Positions 5,219 to 7,711 of a DNA stretch of 7,711 nucleotides are shown here, piece after piece. The notes beneath the pieces were generated by a model. The model saw only the letters and a program-made list of their open reading frames with translations. It ran no database searches and had not been told where the DNA came from. The stretch's first letter is position 1; every line of letters starts with the position of its first letter. The position numbers and the translations under genes are program-made. Origin of the DNA: Actinomycetota bacterium (GTDB lineage Bacteria; Actinomycetota; Actinomycetes; Nanopelagicales; Nanopelagicaceae); assembly GCA_009924725.1 (NCBI GenBank), contig RFRA01000045.1, positions 1 through 7,711 of the forward strand, read 5' to 3'.

Positions 5219-5314
5219 ACGCGTAATTAATGGGTTTTTCACATTTTTTTGTAAAAATAATTTTCGCGACACGCCCTCATTGATGTTGGACTCACCCCAT
5301 TGTTCTGCGTAACT

Positions 5315-5344
5315 TTGCGAGTGCGTTAGGCAATTGCTTAACTT
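5315..5344 (+). promoter_or_regulatory. Probable hup promoter
   Basis: TTGCGA (5315-5320) and TAACTT (5339-5344) are spaced by 18 bases and resemble a housekeeping sigma promoter with a TAnnnT -10. Transcription would start near 5351, with a short leader carrying AAGGGGA (5356-5362), six bases before the hup ATG. A very A/T-rich stretch (about 5235-5264) lies upstream and could favour opening or act as an UP-like element. Confidence 0.45.
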
Positions 5345-5368
5345 TTAGCGTAAATAAGGGGATTTTAA

Positions 5369-5836
5369 ATGAATAAGGCACAATTCATTGCCGCGTTGGC
5401 CCCACACTTCAACGGCAGCAAGAAAGAAGCTTCACACGCAGTAGACATTATTTTTGACACAATCGTTCGCAACATGGTTGCTGGCGAAGACGTCATGATC
5501 AATGACTTCGGCAAGTTCAAGAAGGTTGATCGCAAAGCACGTATGGGTCGTAACCCATTTACTGGCGAGACAATCAAGATCAAAGCAATGAAGAAGCCTC
5601 GCTTCTTACCTGCAAAGGGTCTTAAGGATGCAATCTCCGGTGAGCGCAAGCTAGGACCAGCTCCAAAGCCAGTCGTAGTTGTAGCAAAGCCAGTTGCAAA
5701 GCCAGCAGCAAAGAAGGCTGTTAAGAAGGCTCCTGCAAAGAAGAAGGCTGCAGCTAAGAAGCCAGCAGCAAAGAAGGCTCCTGCTAAGAAGGCTCCTGCT
5801 AAGAAGAAGCCAGCAGCAAAGAAGAAGAAGAAGTAA
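5369..5836 (+). CDS. hupB: HU-family nucleoid protein with Lys/Ala/Pro-rich tail
   Basis: The 155-residue protein is a histone-like HU. Residues 1-90 form the HU/IHF fold: dimerising helices (about 3-38) and a beta-arm with the signature around NDFGKF (45-50) and GRNPFTGE (60-67), where Pro63 is the DNA-intercalating residue. From about residue 97 to the end the protein is a low-complexity tail built from KPAAKK, KAPAKK and similar units, ending in five lysines. Such tails define actinobacterial HupB/HupS and resemble eukaryotic linker-histone tails; they add non-specific DNA binding and are acetylation targets in mycobacteria. The start is supported by AAGGGGA six bases upstream. It lies next to leuCD as in Mycobacterium, but has its own likely promoter and a strong terminator, so it appears to be a single-gene unit. 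Confidence 0.96.
   Translation: MNKAQFIAALAPHFNGSKKEASHAVDIIFDTIVRNMVAGEDVMINDFGKFKKVDRKARMGRNPFTGETIKIKAMKKPRFLPAKGLKDAISGERKLGPAPKPVVVVAKPVAKPAAKKAVKKAPAKKKAAAKKPAAKKAPAKKAPAKKKPAAKKKKK
5657..5833 (+). repeat. Degenerate tandem repeats encoding the HU tail
   Basis: Short imperfect direct repeats built on GCAGCAAAGAAG and GCTCCTGCTAAGAAG encode the PAKK/PAAKK-type tail (residues 97-155). The lysine codons are mostly AAG. Repeats like this change length by slippage, so tail length probably varies between strains. Confidence 0.8.
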
Positions 5837-5851
5837 TTTAGAAATAAATTA

Positions 5852-5884
5852 ACGGGGCTGCCTTCCGAGGCAGCCCCGTTTTTT
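5852..5884 (+). terminator. Strong intrinsic terminator after hup
   Basis: ACGGGGCTGCC (5852-5862) pairs perfectly with GGCAGCCCCGT (5869-5879) around the loop TTCCGA, followed by a run of six T residues (5879-5884). This is a textbook rho-independent terminator 15 bases after the hup stop. It insulates hup from the plsC-gpsA operon. Confidence 0.95.
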
Positions 5885-5898
5885 ATTCCGTTTTAAAC

Positions 5899-5904
5899 TA
5901 AGAT
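5899..5904 (+). promoter_or_regulatory. -10 element for a probable leaderless plsC transcript
   Basis: TAAGAT (5899-5904) is followed by seven bases and the plsC ATG at 5912, which puts the expected transcription start at the start codon. The bases between (AACCGTT) contain no Shine-Dalgarno. The -35 position would fall in the hup terminator and shows no clear match. Confidence 0.5.
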
Positions 5905-5911
5905 AACCGTT

Positions 5912-6694
5912 ATGGAAAGTGCGCCACTGAATATTTCTTACGCGCCACCAAAAGGTAATCCACTTGGCAACAACGCATCTTTTGCGATTGCTAGTCGGTT
6001 AGTAATTCCGCTGATCAATTTAGTTTCTAAACATAATTGGCAAGGTGCGCACAATATTCCCAAGAGTGGTCCAGTCATTGTCTGCTGCAATCACATCTCT
6101 TATTTCGATCCGCTAGTTTTCGCACACTTTCTTTATAAGAATGGTCGCGCGCCAAGATTCTTAGGCAAAGCTTCAGTTTTTAGAGTTCCAATTGTGGGAT
6201 TTGTTTTACGCAAAGCTGGCCAAGTCCCGGTTGAACGCGAAACCAAAGATGCTGGTGCTGCGCTGGTTCACGCGCAAGCATTCTTAAAAGCTGGTCATAT
6301 GCTCGGGGTTTATCCTGAGGGAACTTTGACCCGCGATGCTAATTATTGGCCAATGGTTGCTAAAACTGGGCTAGCGCGATTAGCCGTAATGACTAAGGCA
6401 CCAGTTATTCCGGTGGCGCAGTGGGGAGCCCAGGCGGTGCTACCCGCCTACAGCAAAAGATTTAAGTTCTTTCCACGCACAAAATTGCAAGTAAAGGCTG
6501 GGACACCACTAGATTTTAGTAAGTGGTACGGCAAAGAAGGAGACCCTGAAGCAATGGCTGAAGCAACTGCATATGCGATGGCGGCTATCACTTCAATTTT
6601 AGAAGAGCTTCGTGGCGAAAAGCGTCCGACTGATATTTTTGATCCACACAATTCTGCGTTACCGCGCACTGGCAACTTTAAGAAGCGCAAATAA
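5912..6694 (+). CDS. plsC: Lysophospholipid acyltransferase (1-acyl-sn-glycerol-3-phosphate acyltransferase)
   Basis: The 260-residue protein is a PlsC/LPLAT-family acyltransferase, expected to acylate lysophosphatidic acid to phosphatidic acid at the membrane. The four family motifs are visible: NHISYFD with the catalytic H61-x4-D66, the GKAS region (85-88) followed by RVPIVG, YPEGTLTRD with Glu136 (134-142), and VIPVAQWG (165-172). Hydrophobic stretches at 27-38 and in the FLGKASVF-RVPIVGFVL region could mediate membrane association. No signal peptide is seen. The start codon is supported by a -10 at leaderless spacing; there is no Shine-Dalgarno. The stop overlaps the gpsA ATG (TAATG), coupling it to the enzyme that makes the glycerol-3-phosphate backbone. 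The exact acyl acceptor is not determined by the motifs; actinobacteria often carry several paralogues. Confidence 0.93.
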   Translation: MESAPLNISYAPPKGNPLGNNASFAIASRLVIPLINLVSKHNWQGAHNIPKSGPVIVCCNHISYFDPLVFAHFLYKNGRAPRFLGKASVFRVPIVGFVLRKAGQVPVERETKDAGAALVHAQAFLKAGHMLGVYPEGTLTRDANYWPMVAKTGLARLAVMTKAPVIPVAQWGAQAVLPAYSKRFKFFPRTKLQVKAGTPLDFSKWYGKEGDPEAMAEATAYAMAAITSILEELRGEKRPTDIFDPHNSALPRTGNFKKRK

Positions 6695-7695
6695 TGGCGA
6701 AAATTACGGTTTTAGGTGCTGGCGCATGGGGAAGCACCATGGCGCAGGTTCTTGCTGATGGGGCTAATGATGTCGTGCTCTGGGGGCGTAGTCCGGAAGT
6801 TATAGCCGAGATAAATTCTTCGCATACCAATACAAAATATTTGGGCAGTCAAGTTTTGCCTGACTCAATTAAAGCAACCAGTGATATTGACGAAGCATTT
6901 GCGCACTCGAAATATATTGTATTGGCGATTCCAGCTCAGAGCTTGCGCGAGAAGTTATCTGAGTTGAAGCCCTTGTTCAAAGGTGATGAAGTAATTATCA
7001 GTACTTTAAAGGGTATCGAGATTTCAACTCAGCTACGAATGAGTGAGATCATCGAAGAGATTCTGCCTAATCGCAAAATTGCTGTTATCACTGGACCAAA
7101 CTTGGCTGATGAATTAATTTTGCGCCAACCAGCGGCCGCGGTCGTTGCTTCGCAATCAATCGAACTGGCTAAAGAATTGCAGGAAATATTTAAAGCTAAG
7201 TATTACCGCGTCTACACATCAACCGATGTGATGGGTTGCGAACTAGCTGGAGCGGTTAAGAATGTTATTGCGCTAGCTGTTGGAATCGCTATCGGTTTAG
7301 GTCTGGGTGAAAACACTCAAGCCATGATCATTACCCGTGGCCTGAATGAAGTTGCTCGTCTTTGCGCAGCTCACGGTTCCGAACCTTTGACCGCGGCAGG
7401 TTTAGCTGGCATGGGTGACTTAGTAGCTACTTGTGGTTCACCGCTTTCGCGTAACCGCACCTTTGGTGAGGCAATTGGCCGTGATGGCAGTTATGAAAAT
7501 GCTCGTAAACATTTCTCTCGCACTGTTGAAGGTGTTGCATCAGCAAGTGCGGTAATTGAAGTAGCTCACCGCGTAGGAGTTGAAGTTCCAATCATTGAGG
7601 CAGTTGCTGACCTAATTAAAGGACTAGTAAGCCCGCAACAGGCGATGGATCGCTTGATGAAGATCAGCACTGAGTCAGAAAACTTCATTAAATGA
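6694..7695 (+). CDS. gpsA: NAD(P)-dependent glycerol-3-phosphate dehydrogenase
   Basis: The 333-residue cytosolic enzyme reduces dihydroxyacetone phosphate to sn-glycerol 3-phosphate, the backbone of phospholipids. It has the N-terminal Rossmann motif GAGAWGS (8-14), the STLKGIE block with Lys106, TGPNLADEL (133-141), the catalytic-lysine segment GAVKN (K189) and the C-terminal signature GLAGMGDLVATC (236-247) with Asp242, followed by LSRNR (251-255). Length is typical. The ATG at 6694 shares one base with the plsC TAA, and only a weak AAGAAG lies upstream, so translation is probably coupled to plsC. Its TGA overlaps the ATG of the next gene (ATGA at 7692-7695), extending the operon. The family usually reads GPNxAxE(I/V); here ADEL with a following LRQP is a mild variation. 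Confidence 0.97.
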   Translation: MAKITVLGAGAWGSTMAQVLADGANDVVLWGRSPEVIAEINSSHTNTKYLGSQVLPDSIKATSDIDEAFAHSKYIVLAIPAQSLREKLSELKPLFKGDEVIISTLKGIEISTQLRMSEIIEEILPNRKIAVITGPNLADELILRQPAAAVVASQSIELAKELQEIFKAKYYRVYTSTDVMGCELAGAVKNVIALAVGIAIGLGLGENTQAMIITRGLNEVARLCAAHGSEPLTAAGLAGMGDLVATCGSPLSRNRTFGEAIGRDGSYENARKHFSRTVEGVASASAVIEVAHRVGVEVPIIEAVADLIKGLVSPQQAMDRLMKISTESENFIK

Positions 7696-7711
7696 GTAAA
7701 GAGACGATAGC
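7692..7711 (+). CDS. Start of a further operon gene, truncated by the window edge
   Basis: An ATG at 7692 overlaps the gpsA TGA in an ATGA junction and reads M-S-K-E-T-I before the window ends. The four-base overlap is typical of translationally coupled genes. Only six codons are visible, so no family can be read from the sequence. In Mycobacterium the gene after gpsA is ddl (D-alanine-D-alanine ligase), and an MSK start would suit it, but this is synteny-based inference only. Confidence 0.55.

Noticed and set aside
5130..5220. Possible tRNA in the leuD-hup spacer because of a GTTCTAATG segment resembling a T-loop
   Set aside because: The flanking bases do not form a T-stem and no acceptor or anticodon arms can be folded around it.
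5205..5312. Small plus-strand frame in the leuD-hup spacer
   Set aside because: It begins in the loop of the terminator hairpin, has no ribosome site and encodes a Phe-rich sequence dictated by T-runs.
5365..5649. Minus-strand frame over the HU gene
   Set aside because: It is an antisense shadow of the HU domain; HU is clearly coding on the plus strand with ribosome site and terminator.

Overview
The window looks like chromosomal DNA from a low-to-moderate GC actinobacterium. A streamlined freshwater Nanopelagicales (acI)-type genome is the best guess. The reasons are the actinobacterial signature genes (a DUF3046 gene next to recA, an NdgR/LtbR-type IclR regulator divergent from leuCD, and a HU protein with a long Lys/Ala/Pro tail), short spacers, several genes without Shine-Dalgarno sequences, and many A/T-ending codons. 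The lineage is inferred from gene content and style; no search was run.

Left part (1-2349): the 3' end of an unrecognised gene abuts a 65-codon DUF3046 gene. A 225-bp control region follows, then recA and recX. The control region holds an actinobacterial LexA (SOS) box and two copies of a RecA-independent (PafBC/RecA-NDp type) promoter motif, so recA appears wired to both actinobacterial DNA-damage circuits. recX follows 18 bp after recA in the same frame.

Middle part (2346-5129): an IclR-family regulator of the NdgR/LtbR type is convergent with recX; the two stop codons overlap in one TTAA. It is divergent from leuC-leuD, the two subunits of isopropylmalate isomerase. The 60-bp divergent spacer carries a leaderless promoter for the regulator, a probable extended -10 for leuCD and a short palindrome that could be the operator.

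Right part (5130-7711): a 239-bp spacer with hairpins, a weak terminator and a promoter precedes the HU gene, which ends in a very strong intrinsic terminator. A phospholipid-precursor operon follows: plsC (probably leaderless), then gpsA overlapping it by one base (TAATG). A further gene overlaps the gpsA stop and runs off the window; by synteny it may be ddl. Order and orientation resemble the mycobacterial ndgR-leuC-leuD-hupB-...-gpsA-ddl cluster, here placed directly beside recA-recX.

All protein genes except the first partial and the last fragment belong to well-known housekeeping families. I do not see a phage, defence system, CRISPR array, insertion sequence or biosynthetic cluster. 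The parts most worth a second look are regulatory: the recA control region, the ndgR/leuC spacer and the structured leuD-hup spacer.
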